Below, one piece after another: positions 43,908-52,247 of a DNA stretch of 64,000 bases (the first letter of the stretch is position 1; every line of letters starts with the position of its first letter). The position numbers and the translations under genes were made by a program. Where the stretch lies: assembly GCA_903882805.1 (NCBI GenBank), contig CAIRYK010000069.1, forward strand, positions 44,329 to 108,328, read 5' to 3'. The notes beneath the pieces were generated by a model, which had not been told where the DNA came from, made no database searches, and worked only from the letters and a program-made list of their open reading frames with translations. The DNA comes from an uncultured Bacteroidota bacterium (GTDB lineage: Bacteria; Bacteroidota; Bacteroidia; Chitinophagales; Chitinophagaceae).

Positions 43908-45365
43908 GTGAAGAATTATACTATTTTATTTTGTGTATTTTATCTGATGTTTTCAGCGCATCCTGCCGCTGCAAAACTAACTGGTCGGAGTCTGATTGAT
44001 TCATTAAAAAGTGAACTCAATAAAGGACCAAAAGAAACTGACGAAATTAAGATTCTTGATGAATTGTCTTACCTGCTCAGAACAGTAGACCCAGACGAAG
44101 GAATCAAATACGGCGAGCAAGAACTTGCGATAGCTATAAAATTGAAATTGAACAATGATATTGCCGACGCCTGTAGTCAGATAGGACTTAATTATCAATC
44201 TAAGTCGGACTATCCAAAGGCGCTTGAGTATTTTTTCAAATCACAAAACTATTATGAATCAACAAGAAATATTCTTGGTATAGGAATAGTTTACAGCAAC
44301 ATCGGCGTTGTTTATCAGGCACAAGGCAATTATAAAAAAGCGCTTGATTATGCATTAAAGGCATTAAAAATTAACGAGCAAATAAATAGACCGGCAAACA
44401 TAGCAAGCGATCTCGGTAATATTGGCGTATTATATATGCTGATGAAAGATTACAATAAAGCTCTGGAATATGACAAACGTTCTTTATCCCTTTTTGAGAA
44501 GATTGATGACAAAGATGCAATAGCCAATAACCTTGGTAACATAGCTAATGTGTACCTTGAAATGCGAGACTACGATCAATCGCTTGACTATAACATAAAG
44601 GCGCTAAAGCTGTTTAAGGAAGAAAACGACAAAATAGGGGAAGCTAATACGCTGGGCAACACTGGCAATGTTTTTTTGGGCATGTATAAAGATAGCGCCA
44701 TCAAACTATCAAATGAGGAAAGAACGTATGCGCTTAAGCATGCAACTGAATACCTAAAAAGCGCAATAGATTCTAGTATTAAAATTGGACAACTGGATAA
44801 CATAATAGAGTTTAGCCTTGGTGTGTCCGAAGCTTACGAGCTTTCTGATAACCATAAAGATGCGTTGCGCTATTACAAACGGTATGAATCTTTGAAAGAT
44901 TCTGTGTATTCTGCAGAAAGCAAATTGCAAATTGCCCAATTGGAAAGTAAAGAATTTAAAGACAGGCAATTGCTCCTTGAAAAACTGGAATTAGTAAAAA
45001 AACGTGATGAACGCGTTGTATTTATTTCCGGCATTGTAGCGCTAATTACCATATTGTTGTTTTTCATTCGTCGATTCTATGTTCAGCGCAAACACAATAT
45101 TTTACTTAGTAAAGAGAAAGAAAAACATCTACAACGAATTGAAAAACAAACTAATGTACTGGCTGATATTGCCAGCATGCAGGCGCACGAAGTAAGGGGA
45201 AATGTTGCTTCGATACTTGGTTTGGTTAGAATATTCAACATGGAAGACCCGACCGACCCAACAAACAAAATTGTTATAGACGGCGTAACTGAACTAACAG
45301 AAAAACTAGACAAAGCAGTTAGAGACGTAATTAAAAAAGAAAATGAGCACAGAATAACCGAATAA
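43908..45365 (+). CDS. TPR sensor protein with histidine-kinase-like DHp domain but no ATPase domain
   Basis: 485 residues, GTG start at 43908. A signal peptide (ending near HPAAAK) leads to about seven TPRs (pattern AxxxxNIGxVYxxxxxYxKALxY) in the periplasm, then a coiled segment, one transmembrane helix (VVFISGIVALITILLFFI) and a cytoplasmic helix pair with AHEVRGNVASILGLV. His427 looks like an H-box, but only 58 residues follow, so the HATPase domain is absent. No remnant is seen in other frames downstream. It may be a phospho-acceptor or adaptor for another kinase; this is inferred. Confidence 0.85.
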   Translation: MKNYTILFCVFYLMFSAHPAAAKLTGRSLIDSLKSELNKGPKETDEIKILDELSYLLRTVDPDEGIKYGEQELAIAIKLKLNNDIADACSQIGLNYQSKSDYPKALEYFFKSQNYYESTRNILGIGIVYSNIGVVYQAQGNYKKALDYALKALKINEQINRPANIASDLGNIGVLYMLMKDYNKALEYDKRSLSLFEKIDDKDAIANNLGNIANVYLEMRDYDQSLDYNIKALKLFKEENDKIGEANTLGNTGNVFLGMYKDSAIKLSNEERTYALKHATEYLKSAIDSSIKIGQLDNIIEFSLGVSEAYELSDNHKDALRYYKRYESLKDSVYSAESKLQIAQLESKEFKDRQLLLEKLELVKKRDERVVFISGIVALITILLFFIRRFYVQRKHNILLSKEKEKHLQRIEKQTNVLADIASMQAHEVRGNVASILGLVRIFNMEDPTDPTNKIVIDGVTELTEKLDKAVRDVIKKENEHRITE

Positions 45366-45413
45366 GGATGTATTATGCGCTCAATATTACTATTGATAGT
45401 AACAAATGGCAAA

Positions 45414-45752
45414 CTAAAAATCTGATGTTGGGAAATTATATCTTACACCATTGTTCTCTACATACGATCTTATGTTTACATAGGTAAAATTGGCATCGTC
45501 TGTTTCATCAAAAGCAAATAGTATTACATCGAATTCATTGCCTTTGTAAAAACTAATAGCATCCTCTTTGTTTTTAGATTGTAGGTAGTTGTTTATAAAT
45601 ACCTGTTTATCTTCTTCACCAAATGGGCAGGGCATTACGTCGCGTATCAAGAACTCGAAAGGAGAATCTACATTAAAATCAGTATCTATAAGGTCTTCAA
45701 AATCTTCACAAATCTCCAGGGCTTCAGCGAGCGTAAATGAATTCAGTTTCAT
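45414..45752 (-). CDS. Acidic hypothetical protein
   Basis: 112 residues, strongly acidic (EICEDFEDLIDTDFNVD, FAFDETDDANFTY), no signal peptide or membrane segment. I do not recognise the family. It is convergent with the sensor gene and followed on the same strand by nothing obvious. Coding is supported by ATG start, codon pattern and lack of a competing frame. Confidence 0.65.
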   Translation of the reverse strand: MKLNSFTLAEALEICEDFEDLIDTDFNVDSPFEFLIRDVMPCPFGEEDKQVFINNYLQSKNKEDAISFYKGNEFDVILFAFDETDDANFTYVNIRSYVENNGVRYNFPTSDF

Positions 45753-45817
45753 GTTGATTATTATTTTTTGATATTGGATTCATCTAATAGACAAATGCCA
45801 AGAAAATAGAAATGTGT

Positions 45818-46162
45818 TTATACAGCAAATGAGCTTCCGCACCCGCAGGAACTGCTTGCATTAGGATTTTTGAACACAAATCCACGAGCGTTTAAGCCAT
45901 CAGAATAATCAACCTCCATGCCAAACAAATATATGCCATGTGCATTTTTCATTACGACAGGTATGCCTTCTATTTCAAAAATTTCATCATCTTCTTCTTT
46001 AGCGTCAAAGCCCAAAACATAACTTAAACCACTACAACCGCCCCCTTTGACACCAATTCTCAAATAATGAGCTGAATCAAATCCGGCTTCATTCATTAAT
46101 CGTCTAAATTCGGCCACAGCATTTTGCGACAACTTAATAGGACTACTAACCATTGTTTCCAT
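45818..46162 (-). CDS. HesB/IscA-type iron-sulfur cluster assembly protein
   Basis: 114 residues. The three cluster-binding cysteines are present: GGGCSGLSY and the C-terminal SSCGCGS. A-type carriers take Fe-S clusters from the scaffold and deliver them to apoproteins in the cytoplasm. The start may be Met1 or Met4. A consensus -7 element (TACCTTTG, minus strand, 46179-46186) lies 16 nt upstream. ErpA versus IscA cannot be decided by eye. Confidence 0.96.
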   Translation of the reverse strand: METMVSSPIKLSQNAVAEFRRLMNEAGFDSAHYLRIGVKGGGCSGLSYVLGFDAKEEDDEIFEIEGIPVVMKNAHGIYLFGMEVDYSDGLNARGFVFKNPNASSSCGCGSSFAV

Positions 46163-46345
46163 TGTAAAAGTATTTGCACAAAGGTAACAAAAAACACTGA
46201 GGGCATAAGAGAAGCTACTATGGTTTATAGCTATGATTCCTTAAGCGACATCTATACAGGTATAAACGCATAGAAGCTAGCTCATACTTCAGCGGCTAGT
46301 GTAGCATATAAATTGGATAGATATCTTGCACTTATATTTTCATTA

Positions 46346-46645
46346 TCAAAAAAAAAAATTGATTTCACCTAAATCGCTACCTTCATTATCTAATTCACGA
46401 TCATCTTCGTCAATTATAGCGCAGTAAATATCAACTTCATCAAGATAATCGTCTACAGCAATGTGCGATATATCGTGAACGATTGATCTATTTTCTCGAT
46501 AGGCCACATGTGTAAAGTAACTTTTGGACATTGCGTTTGTCATATCTATATTTATTAGCAGTAAAGCATCATTACCGAACAATTTACGATGCTGACGGAA
46601 ATAAAATGACGCTACAATTATATTTAACACAAATACAATATACAC
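46346..46645 (-). CDS. Hypothetical membrane-anchored protein ending in a T11 tract
   Basis: About 99 residues from a GTG at 46645; the frame is open upstream to 46704 without an ATG. An N-terminal hydrophobic helix (YIVFVLNIIVASFYF) is followed by a soluble acidic region (VDIYCAIIDEDDRELD). The frame stops right after a T11 run (forward A-run 46348-46358). With one T fewer it would continue for about 20 more codons (DNENISARYLSNLYATLAAEV). Family unknown; possibly frameshifted. Confidence 0.45.
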   Translation of the reverse strand: MYIVFVLNIIVASFYFRQHRKLFGNDALLLINIDMTNAMSKSYFTHVAYRENRSIVHDISHIAVDDYLDEVDIYCAIIDEDDRELDNEGSDLGEINFFF

Positions 46646-46734
46646 AAAAAAATACTTAACAGAATAATAATCAAGTCTTCTGTTAGCTAAATTAATTGCT
46701 TACTAGGTATTCTATACCATTTGCACTTTGTTTT

Positions 46735-46742
46735 TACCTTTG
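46735..46742 (+). promoter_or_regulatory. Consensus -7 element 4 nt before ATG (predicted leaderless gene)
   Basis: TACCTTTG matches TAnnTTTG exactly and is followed by CACA and the ATG at 46747. The same CACA-ATG context recurs at the EVE gene and at 59072. Confidence 0.6.
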
Positions 46743-46746
46743 CACA

Positions 46747-47100
46747 ATGAACGTTGAGGAAATCAGGTCTTACTGTATAGGAAAACCCGAGGCTGAAGAA
46801 AGTTTTCCCTTTGGCAACGACACACTTGTATTTAAAATAGGAGGAAAGATATTCCTTTTACTAAGTTTAGATAGTAATCCACCTCAATTTAACGCTAAAT
46901 GTGATCCGGAATGGGCAGAAGAGCTGAGAAATGAATACGAGAGCATCTTACCTGGCTACCATATGAATAAAAAGCGCTGGAACACAATAATAGTAGATGG
47001 GCGCTTAACTAACATTAAGATAAAAGAACTTATAGACCATTCGTACGATTTAGTGAAACCTAAGAAAGCGAGTAAAAAGAATAATGAAACCGAAAAATAA
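46747..47100 (+). CDS. MmcQ/YjbR family protein
   Basis: 117 residues from the ATG at 46747; an upstream start at 46696 would run through the promoter. Family features are EEIRSYCIGKPEAEESFPFG, KIFLLLSLDS and the late HMNKKRWNTIIVDG. YjbR adopts a CyaY-like fold with a proposed DNA-binding role; the function is not settled. Cytoplasmic and single-gene. Confidence 0.93.
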   Translation: MNVEEIRSYCIGKPEAEESFPFGNDTLVFKIGGKIFLLLSLDSNPPQFNAKCDPEWAEELRNEYESILPGYHMNKKRWNTIIVDGRLTNIKIKELIDHSYDLVKPKKASKKNNETEK

Positions 47101-47171
47101 CTAACCCTGATATACTATTAATACGAGTATGTCGAATTAATAAGCGGAAGTAGATTTCCAGCAAAATTCAA

Positions 47172-47825
47172 ATGAAAAAAATAGTACAAATCCTAATTTG
47201 CATAATTGTAACGATAAATACAAATGCACAAGTAAGCATCTCTTTCGACTTTTCGTCGGAAGAAGACAACCGATTAATAAAAGAAAATGACTCAGTAAAA
47301 TTCTATGTAGCTTCCGGCGACACCAACAATATTGTGTGCATCAACGAAGAAACATCTTACTACAGACTTCTCAATAAAGATAATAGAGTAATAGCTGAAG
47401 GTACGTTTGTTATGGAAGGCGATAAATACCTGCAAGAAGGTAAATGGATAGAAAATTACGAAAGCGGGAAGCTAAAATTGACAGGATCATTTAAAAAAAA
47501 CAAACCAATAGGGTGCTGGACAGAATACTACCAAAATGGAAAAGTTAAGAACATAAGTAATTATGCGATAATAACTGATGCCGATGGTTTAATTTCTTGC
47601 CTTTCTGGTACTTTTCAGGAGTTTTATAAAACCGGCCAGATAAAAGTAAGTGGTTTTTATGCAGCAGAGCTTTTCAAAATAAAAGACACATTGAATGTAG
47701 ATGATCCGGTAAGCGGAAAAACAGTGGCCAAAATAAGAACACACAATGCACTAAAGTCAGAAAAATTCGGACATTGGGAGTACTATACAGAAACAGGAGA
47801 ATTAGATAAAAAACAGGATTATTAA
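47172..47825 (+). CDS. Secreted YwqK-like (MORN-type repeat) protein
   Basis: 217 residues with a signal peptide ending near TNTNAQ. Repeats of the form YxxGKLKLTGSFKKNKPIGCW and YYQNGKVKN appear three times or more, as in YwqK family proteins (sometimes labelled antitoxins, though no toxin gene is near). Function unknown; envelope location inferred. The stop overlaps the convergent gene by 4 bp. Confidence 0.88.
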   Translation: MKKIVQILICIIVTINTNAQVSISFDFSSEEDNRLIKENDSVKFYVASGDTNNIVCINEETSYYRLLNKDNRVIAEGTFVMEGDKYLQEGKWIENYESGKLKLTGSFKKNKPIGCWTEYYQNGKVKNISNYAIITDADGLISCLSGTFQEFYKTGQIKVSGFYAAELFKIKDTLNVDDPVSGKTVAKIRTHNALKSEKFGHWEYYTETGELDKKQDY

Positions 47826-48010
47826 TCCATCAGGCTCAACCACTCATCAATATCTTTAATGACATCTGCCCTGTTTTGGCTTAAATAACTCCGTAATTCG
47901 GCATCCGTTCTTACTTTATTATCTATATCTGTGTTTCTAACAACCGGATACTTTAGCAATAGCTTTTTCTTAAAAGCTATCCAATGCAAATCAAGTTCAT
48001 TTGTTTTCAT
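47822..48010 (-). CDS. Small CsbD-like protein (tentative)
   Basis: 62 residues from the ATG at 48010 (a longer frame starts at 48052). The pattern W-x-x-F-K-K-K-L-L-x-K-Y-P near the start, TDIDNKV, and the terminal DIDEWLSLMD loosely resemble CsbD-like stress proteins, but the match is weak and made by eye. It is soluble. It overlaps the 3' end of the YwqK-like gene. Confidence 0.6.
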   Translation of the reverse strand: MKTNELDLHWIAFKKKLLLKYPVVRNTDIDNKVRTDAELRSYLSQNRADVIKDIDEWLSLMD

Positions 48011-48207
48011 GGCACATAGAGCATTAGTCAAACAAATATAACCAAAAAACAAATTGCAAAACAGCTAACTGGAAGTTGTTTGTTACAAAACAAACTAAAT
48101 ACATCACTGACACAATAAATGGAAGAAACATTTGCAGATTACCACGCTCAAAAACATTACTGCAAAAACAGGTGGAAGCAGTTACAAAAATCACACAAAG
48201 GGTATAA

Positions 48208-48253
48208 ATAAAAAAGCCAACCTGAGAACAGGTCAGCCCCTATAAACCCTATC
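48208..48253 (-). ncRNA. Candidate very short RNA or leader ending in an intrinsic terminator
   Basis: On the minus strand a promoter-like pair (48259-48288) is followed after about 15-20 nt by a hairpin (arms GCTGACCTG and CAGGTTGGC, 48216-48237, TTCT loop, two internal mismatches) and then six T residues (48215-48210). The predicted transcript is only about 45 nt. It could be an sRNA, or an attenuated leader for the small gene at 48010. No family recognised. Confidence 0.4.
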
Positions 48254-48258
48254 GGTGA

Positions 48259-48288
48259 TAAAGATACGTGTTTATGGGAGCTGCACAA
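48259..48288 (-). promoter_or_regulatory. Promoter of the candidate short RNA
   Basis: Minus strand: TTG (48286-48288, in GTTG), 19-nt spacer, TATCTTTA (48259-48266). Both elements and the spacing fit the Bacteroidota -33/-7 promoter. Confidence 0.6.
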
Positions 48289-48417
48289 CTTTTTTTATAC
48301 TTTTAGTTAATATTTCTCAAAAAATCCTTCCTTGCCACAATTTAGTCTAGGTATGCTTTTGCAAGATTTAATAGAAAAGCAAATTGGTTTTGTACTTTTA
48401 CGCTATAATATTTAGGC

Positions 48418-48873
48418 ATGAAATTGCATTTTTTCTTTTTTCTTACTATCAGTTTTTACACTTCGCTTGGTTTTGGTCAACAAAAAGGATGCGACCCAAA
48501 GCTTTGGAATAAGGTATATAACGAACCTTTATTGCAGATAAAAAAGAGCTGCATAACCGCAAAGGGACAGATATATACAGTTACAAACGAAAAAGATGGT
48601 TGTGTGATGCTTAGAATTTTACTCGACCCAGGACAAGAAGCCCTAATTAACAACAATAACTCAATAAGCCACTACGGATGTTTACCTGCTATGATAATTT
48701 GCGCATGTAAGGCAAAAATACCTGAGGCAGTGTTTTCCTGTACCGACTTTAGAAATTCAATTCCAATTCCCGAACGCGGAATGCATGTAAAAGTGTGGGG
48801 TTCGCTTGTTCAGAATTTCGAACACGGCTGGTATGAAATACACCCTGTTAGCGGAATAGAAGTACTGCCCTGA
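48418..48873 (+). CDS. Secreted protein of unknown function, possible OB-fold
   Basis: 151 residues with a signal peptide ending near LGFGQ. Four or more cysteines (GCDPKLW, YGCLPAMIICACKAK, FSCTDF) suggest disulfides. The late segment GMHVKVWGSLVQNFEHGWYE followed by IHPVS resembles a pattern seen in OB-fold-like periplasmic proteins, but this is a by-eye guess. It is transcribed alone. Confidence 0.8.
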   Translation: MKLHFFFFLTISFYTSLGFGQQKGCDPKLWNKVYNEPLLQIKKSCITAKGQIYTVTNEKDGCVMLRILLDPGQEALINNNNSISHYGCLPAMIICACKAKIPEAVFSCTDFRNSIPIPERGMHVKVWGSLVQNFEHGWYEIHPVSGIEVLP

Positions 48874-48980
48874 TGAGCGAGATTAAATATATCAGATTGC
48901 ACATCGAGACGTGCGTAACTTCTGGCTATAAGCTACATAAACCCGTCTCAAATTAACGTTTATCTTAATAATACGTGAAA

Positions 48981-49012
48981 AATACCCCTCTCAAAAAGGG
49001 TATTAATACCCT
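48981..49012. repeat. Alternating inverted repeats upstream of the DUF262 gene
   Basis: AATACCC (48981-48987), GGGTATT (48998-49004) and AATACCC (49005-49011) can pair in two mutually exclusive ways, and AGGGTATTAATACCCT (48997-49012) is a perfect 16-bp palindrome. It lies about 120 bp before the DUF262 start and may be an operator or RNA switch. Confidence 0.5.
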
Positions 49013-49131
49013 TGTGCACCGGTGTAATTACCTATAATTTTGTTTGAGAAATTTCGTAATGATCTATTACTCTTTAGAAATTTTCTCTAAGAACAAGATT
49101 TATAGCTGAATAACTTAAAACAATTATACCG

Positions 49132-50004
49132 ATGGCAAACTGGAAATCTTATAGCATAGATAGTGTACTAAACGAAATAGAGGACGAAAAATTTGTGTTA
49201 CCAAGTGTACAACGTTCAACACCATGGACCGAAAATCAAATGGAGCTACTATTTGATACCTTACTAAAAGGCGACTCCTTTGGCAGTGTAATGGTAATAG
49301 ATGAAGATAAATATGCACAGCCGCTATTTGAATTCAGACCGTTCAGTAAAGATGGTATTTTTGCGCACTACAAACAGGTGCAGAAACTGCAACGTCAGCA
49401 ATATTTTGTTATAGATGGCCAGCAAAGATTGCAGAGTCTGTACATGGGGCTCAAGGGTTCTTATAAAGACAAATTCCTATACTTTGATCTATTAAGCAAC
49501 GGCAATAAATCATTTGAATTCAAATTTGAAAAAGGAGTAAAACAGCTTCCTAAATTTATAGACATCAATAGAGAACGTGAGTTTACAGATCATTGCTGGC
49601 ATATGGCAGGCGAACTGTATCTTTCCCTTAAAGAAAAAAATGATGAATTGCTTGTTGCATCTGAGATATTTAGAGTACTACGTATTACATCACCAAAAAA
49701 ACGCGCTTGCATAATCAGAAACATAAAAGCGTTTTATATCAACGTTATTACTGCCGAAACAATAGGCATATCGAAAGTAGCGCTAAATAAAAACCTTTCA
49801 GAAAAAGAAAACAGGCAGCGCGTAATTGAAATGTTTCAAAGACTGAACAGCGATACAACAAGAGCGCCATTTTACGAATTGAATAGCGCCAAGGTGAGGA
49901 AAATAAACAACATAATGGCTGATGACAGTTATTATGACCACGAACCAAGCCTTGTAGAGGCGTTAATAAGCTACGAAAAACGAAACTACATGAACCTCAT
50001 TTAG
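49132..50004 (+). CDS. Stand-alone DUF262 domain protein (GmrS-like)
   Basis: 290 residues. It has the DUF262 signatures LPSVQRSTPWTENQMELLFD, VIDGQQRLQSLY (the nucleotide-binding DGQQR motif) and VIEMFQRLNSDTTRAPF. DUF262 forms the NTP-binding half of GmrSD-type and other modification-dependent nucleases, but the DUF1524 HNH nuclease half is absent here and no partner gene adjoins. A defence or RNA/DNA-processing role is possible but not shown by the sequence. Confidence 0.88.
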   Translation: MANWKSYSIDSVLNEIEDEKFVLPSVQRSTPWTENQMELLFDTLLKGDSFGSVMVIDEDKYAQPLFEFRPFSKDGIFAHYKQVQKLQRQQYFVIDGQQRLQSLYMGLKGSYKDKFLYFDLLSNGNKSFEFKFEKGVKQLPKFIDINREREFTDHCWHMAGELYLSLKEKNDELLVASEIFRVLRITSPKKRACIIRNIKAFYINVITAETIGISKVALNKNLSEKENRQRVIEMFQRLNSDTTRAPFYELNSAKVRKINNIMADDSYYDHEPSLVEALISYEKRNYMNLI

Positions 50005-50069
50005 CATACTATTTACCTGAAACTGCAAAGGCTGACAGCTCCAAGAGAGTATATAGCCTTTGCAACTAT

Positions 50070-50693
50070 TTACTTAACCGACTTTCGCTTATTGCGCTCA
50101 TAGTCTTCGAAAATGTAGCTACCCAATCCATCGAGCGATGAGTAAAAGGCTTTACCATTATTTACTTCAGTAAAATTTCTGACGAAATCCTGCAGATATG
50201 GATCATCTGCAATCATAAATGTGATTACAGGTATTTTTAGCCTACGCAACTGGCCAGCAAGATTTAAAGTGCGATTCAATATTTTGCTATCAATCCCAAA
50301 ACTATTTTTGTAATATTTATTACCTTCTTTTAAGCAAGTAGGCTTTCCATCAGTTATCATAAAAATCTGCTTATTCGGATTTTTTCGTCGCCTTAATAGC
50401 TCCATTGCCAACTCAAGACCGGCAACAGTATTTGTGTGATATGGACCGACCTGAAGATAAGGCAGATCTTTCATTTGAATTTGCCAGGCATCGTTACCAA
50501 ATACTACAATATCGAGGGTATCTTTAGGATATCGGGTAGTAATTAGCTCGCTAAGCGCCATCGCTACCTTTTTGGCCGGTGTAATCCGGTCTTCGCCATA
50601 CAATATCATAGAGTGCGAAATGTCTATCATCAAGACAGTTGAAGTCTGTGCCTTGAAGTCAGTTTCATGAATCTCTAAGTCAGTTTCATGCAT
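50070..50693 (-). CDS. VWA domain protein, C-terminal part (split by frameshift)
   Basis: 207 residues with a von Willebrand A domain: MIDAS motif DISHS at 24-28, FGNDAWQIQMKDLPYLQVG, then TDGKPTCLKEG. From memory of Bacteroidota homologues this domain is normally fused to the segment encoded just upstream. In this frame the coding pattern extends beyond the ATG (FINRGVESLN before MHETD), so the true start is not here. It belongs with the part at 50713-51168. Confidence 0.85.
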   Translation of the reverse strand: MHETDLEIHETDFKAQTSTVLMIDISHSMILYGEDRITPAKKVAMALSELITTRYPKDTLDIVVFGNDAWQIQMKDLPYLQVGPYHTNTVAGLELAMELLRRRKNPNKQIFMITDGKPTCLKEGNKYYKNSFGIDSKILNRTLNLAGQLRRLKIPVITFMIADDPYLQDFVRNFTEVNNGKAFYSSLDGLGSYIFEDYERNKRKSVK

Positions 50694-50712
50694 ATTGAGG
50701 CTTTCTACACCT

Positions 50713-51168
50713 CTATTTATAAATGCGCTTTTTAAGACTACCGGTATAATCTATGGTTTCTGGTGCATCGCCAAATTCGTAAGGTCTCGTTTCTGGATTG
50801 GGTTCGTCGCCTTGGCCAGTTTTAAAGGTACGATGATTGCCTTGTCTGGCTTTTTTCATTTTCCCAAAAACCTCTTCAAGCGATTTTTTTCTAATCGTTT
50901 GCTCTGTCTTGGGGGTGATTTTGTATGCCCCATCCTGCTCATCTTCCTTTATGTAACCATTGGCTTTTAAATCTTCGATAAAATCACCAATTCCATAATC
51001 TTTATTGGTTAGTTTATATTCTTTATCCATCTGAGTGAGCCAGTTCAGGGCTTCCGCAGCATCTCCATTCGTATAGTTGAGCAATTGTGAAAACAAGTCG
51101 AGCAACTTATCAAAAGGCGCCTTATTGTTTTCATCTGGTTTAAATTCGGAAAAAAAGTATCCTTGCAT
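50713..51168 (-). CDS. VWA domain protein, N-terminal part (split by frameshift)
   Basis: 151 residues beginning MQGYFFSEFKPDENNKAPF. It is helical with a winged-helix-like region (GDFIEDLKANGYIKEDEQDG) and a linker ending GSLKKRIYK. Removing one base from the T5 run at 50729-50733 (A5 on the coding strand) changes this end to LKSAFINRGVESLN and joins it in frame to the VWA part. Together they form one protein of about 365 residues, of the type often paired with a MoxR-like AAA ATPase elsewhere. Either a mutation or a sequence error has split it. Confidence 0.8.
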   Translation of the reverse strand: MQGYFFSEFKPDENNKAPFDKLLDLFSQLLNYTNGDAAEALNWLTQMDKEYKLTNKDYGIGDFIEDLKANGYIKEDEQDGAYKITPKTEQTIRKKSLEEVFGKMKKARQGNHRTFKTGQGDEPNPETRPYEFGDAPETIDYTGSLKKRIYK

Positions 51169-51268
51169 ATTTCAAAAAAACAAAAAGGTTTACAATACTA
51201 AAAATCAAAATCACCTATTCAACTTATCGCTACAACTTTTGTTTTGATGCTATATCTATACTATGGTA

Positions 51269-52150
51269 CTATAGACCTTTCATAACAGCAGCTATCTTAT
51301 CAGATGTATTCATGCTAACAGGGACAAGCGGTAACCGTAAAACATTCTTGCAAATTCCCATATGATTTAAGACCGATTTTACACCTGCAGGATTACCTTC
51401 AGCAAACAATAAATCAATTCCTGGCATTAGTTTGTAATGAGCTTTACGTGCTTTGTCAAATTTATTTACAAAACACAAATTCATTACTTCAGTCATCTCC
51501 TTGGTAAAGCAGTTTGCAGCAACAGATATCACACCTTCCATTCCCAAAGCCACTTGTGCGATCACCAAATTATCATCGCCCGACAATACTGTAAAACCGT
51601 CTGGTTTGTTTTGCAACAATTCCATGCATTGGGGAATATTGCCGCTTGCTTCCTTTATAGCAATTATATTCTTACAGTCGGCCGCCAAACGCAGTACAGT
51701 GGCAGGCAATAAGTTGCTACCAGTGCGGGCAGGTACGTTATACAATATTATTGGCTTGTTCGTGGCTGCTGCAACAGCTTTAAAATGCTGATACATTCCT
51801 TCCTGGCTAGGCCTGTTGTAGTAGGGAGCCACGCTCAAGATAGCATCTACTCCACGCAGATCAAATTCTTTAAGTTGAGTTATGAGTTCGTCAGTATTAT
51901 TGCCGCCCATGCCGCATACAACAGGCACAGCGCCATTGCAATAATTAACTACCGCAGACAAAATTTCTTGTTTCTCTTTATTTGATAGGGTAGGGGTCTC
52001 TGCAGTAGTGCCAAGAGCTACTAAAAAGTCTACTCCGCCTTTGAGTACGTGGTTCACCAGATTGCCTAACGCTTCGTAATCTACATTACCAGATTCGGTG
52101 AATGGAGTAATCAATGCAACACCAGTTCCTTTAAACAAAACCTTATTCAT
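51269..52150 (-). CDS. dapA: 4-hydroxy-tetrahydrodipicolinate synthase
   Basis: 293 residues, standard length. DapA condenses pyruvate with aspartate semialdehyde in lysine and diaminopimelate synthesis. The Schiff-base Lys166 is in AIKEASG, Tyr137 in LYNVPARTG, and GTTAETPT lies at 47-54. Cytoplasmic. The lysA gene of the same pathway lies at the window end, not in the same operon. Confidence 0.97.
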   Translation of the reverse strand: MNKVLFKGTGVALITPFTESGNVDYEALGNLVNHVLKGGVDFLVALGTTAETPTLSNKEKQEILSAVVNYCNGAVPVVCGMGGNNTDELITQLKEFDLRGVDAILSVAPYYNRPSQEGMYQHFKAVAAATNKPIILYNVPARTGSNLLPATVLRLAADCKNIIAIKEASGNIPQCMELLQNKPDGFTVLSGDDNLVIAQVALGMEGVISVAANCFTKEMTEVMNLCFVNKFDKARKAHYKLMPGIDLLFAEGNPAGVKSVLNHMGICKNVLRLPLVPVSMNTSDKIAAVMKGL

Positions 52151-52247
52151 AAAAGTAATTTTACAAAAAACAATAACAAACTACAACCATTATCAGAGCA
52201 GCTAAAACGACTTGATCAGTTAGGTAATTTAGACAATGGATGATAAT

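Larger units (their letters stand above)
48011..48417. other. Intergenic region of about 400 bp with a candidate short RNA
   Basis: No protein gene is supported here. It holds the minus-strand promoter and terminator described at 48208-48288 and a plus-strand -7-like element TACTTTTA (48393-48400) serving the gene at 48418. The remainder is A-rich with no clear feature. Confidence 0.6.

Noticed and set aside
47172..48010. Toxin-antitoxin pair (YwqK-like gene and the convergent small gene)
   Set aside because: The YwqK-like protein has a signal peptide, the partner is convergent rather than co-directional, and no toxin motif is seen.
43330..50004. Defence island suggested by EVE, DUF262 and SprT-domain genes
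   Set aside because: They are several kilobases apart, in separate transcription units, with ordinary metabolic genes between them and no nuclease, methylase or mobile element.
50713..50745. Programmed -1 ribosomal frameshift in the VWA gene at the A-rich CTTAAAAAG
   Set aside because: A -1 shift meets a stop (GCG CAT TTA TAA). Only a +1 shift or a base deletion restores the frame, so an indel is simpler.
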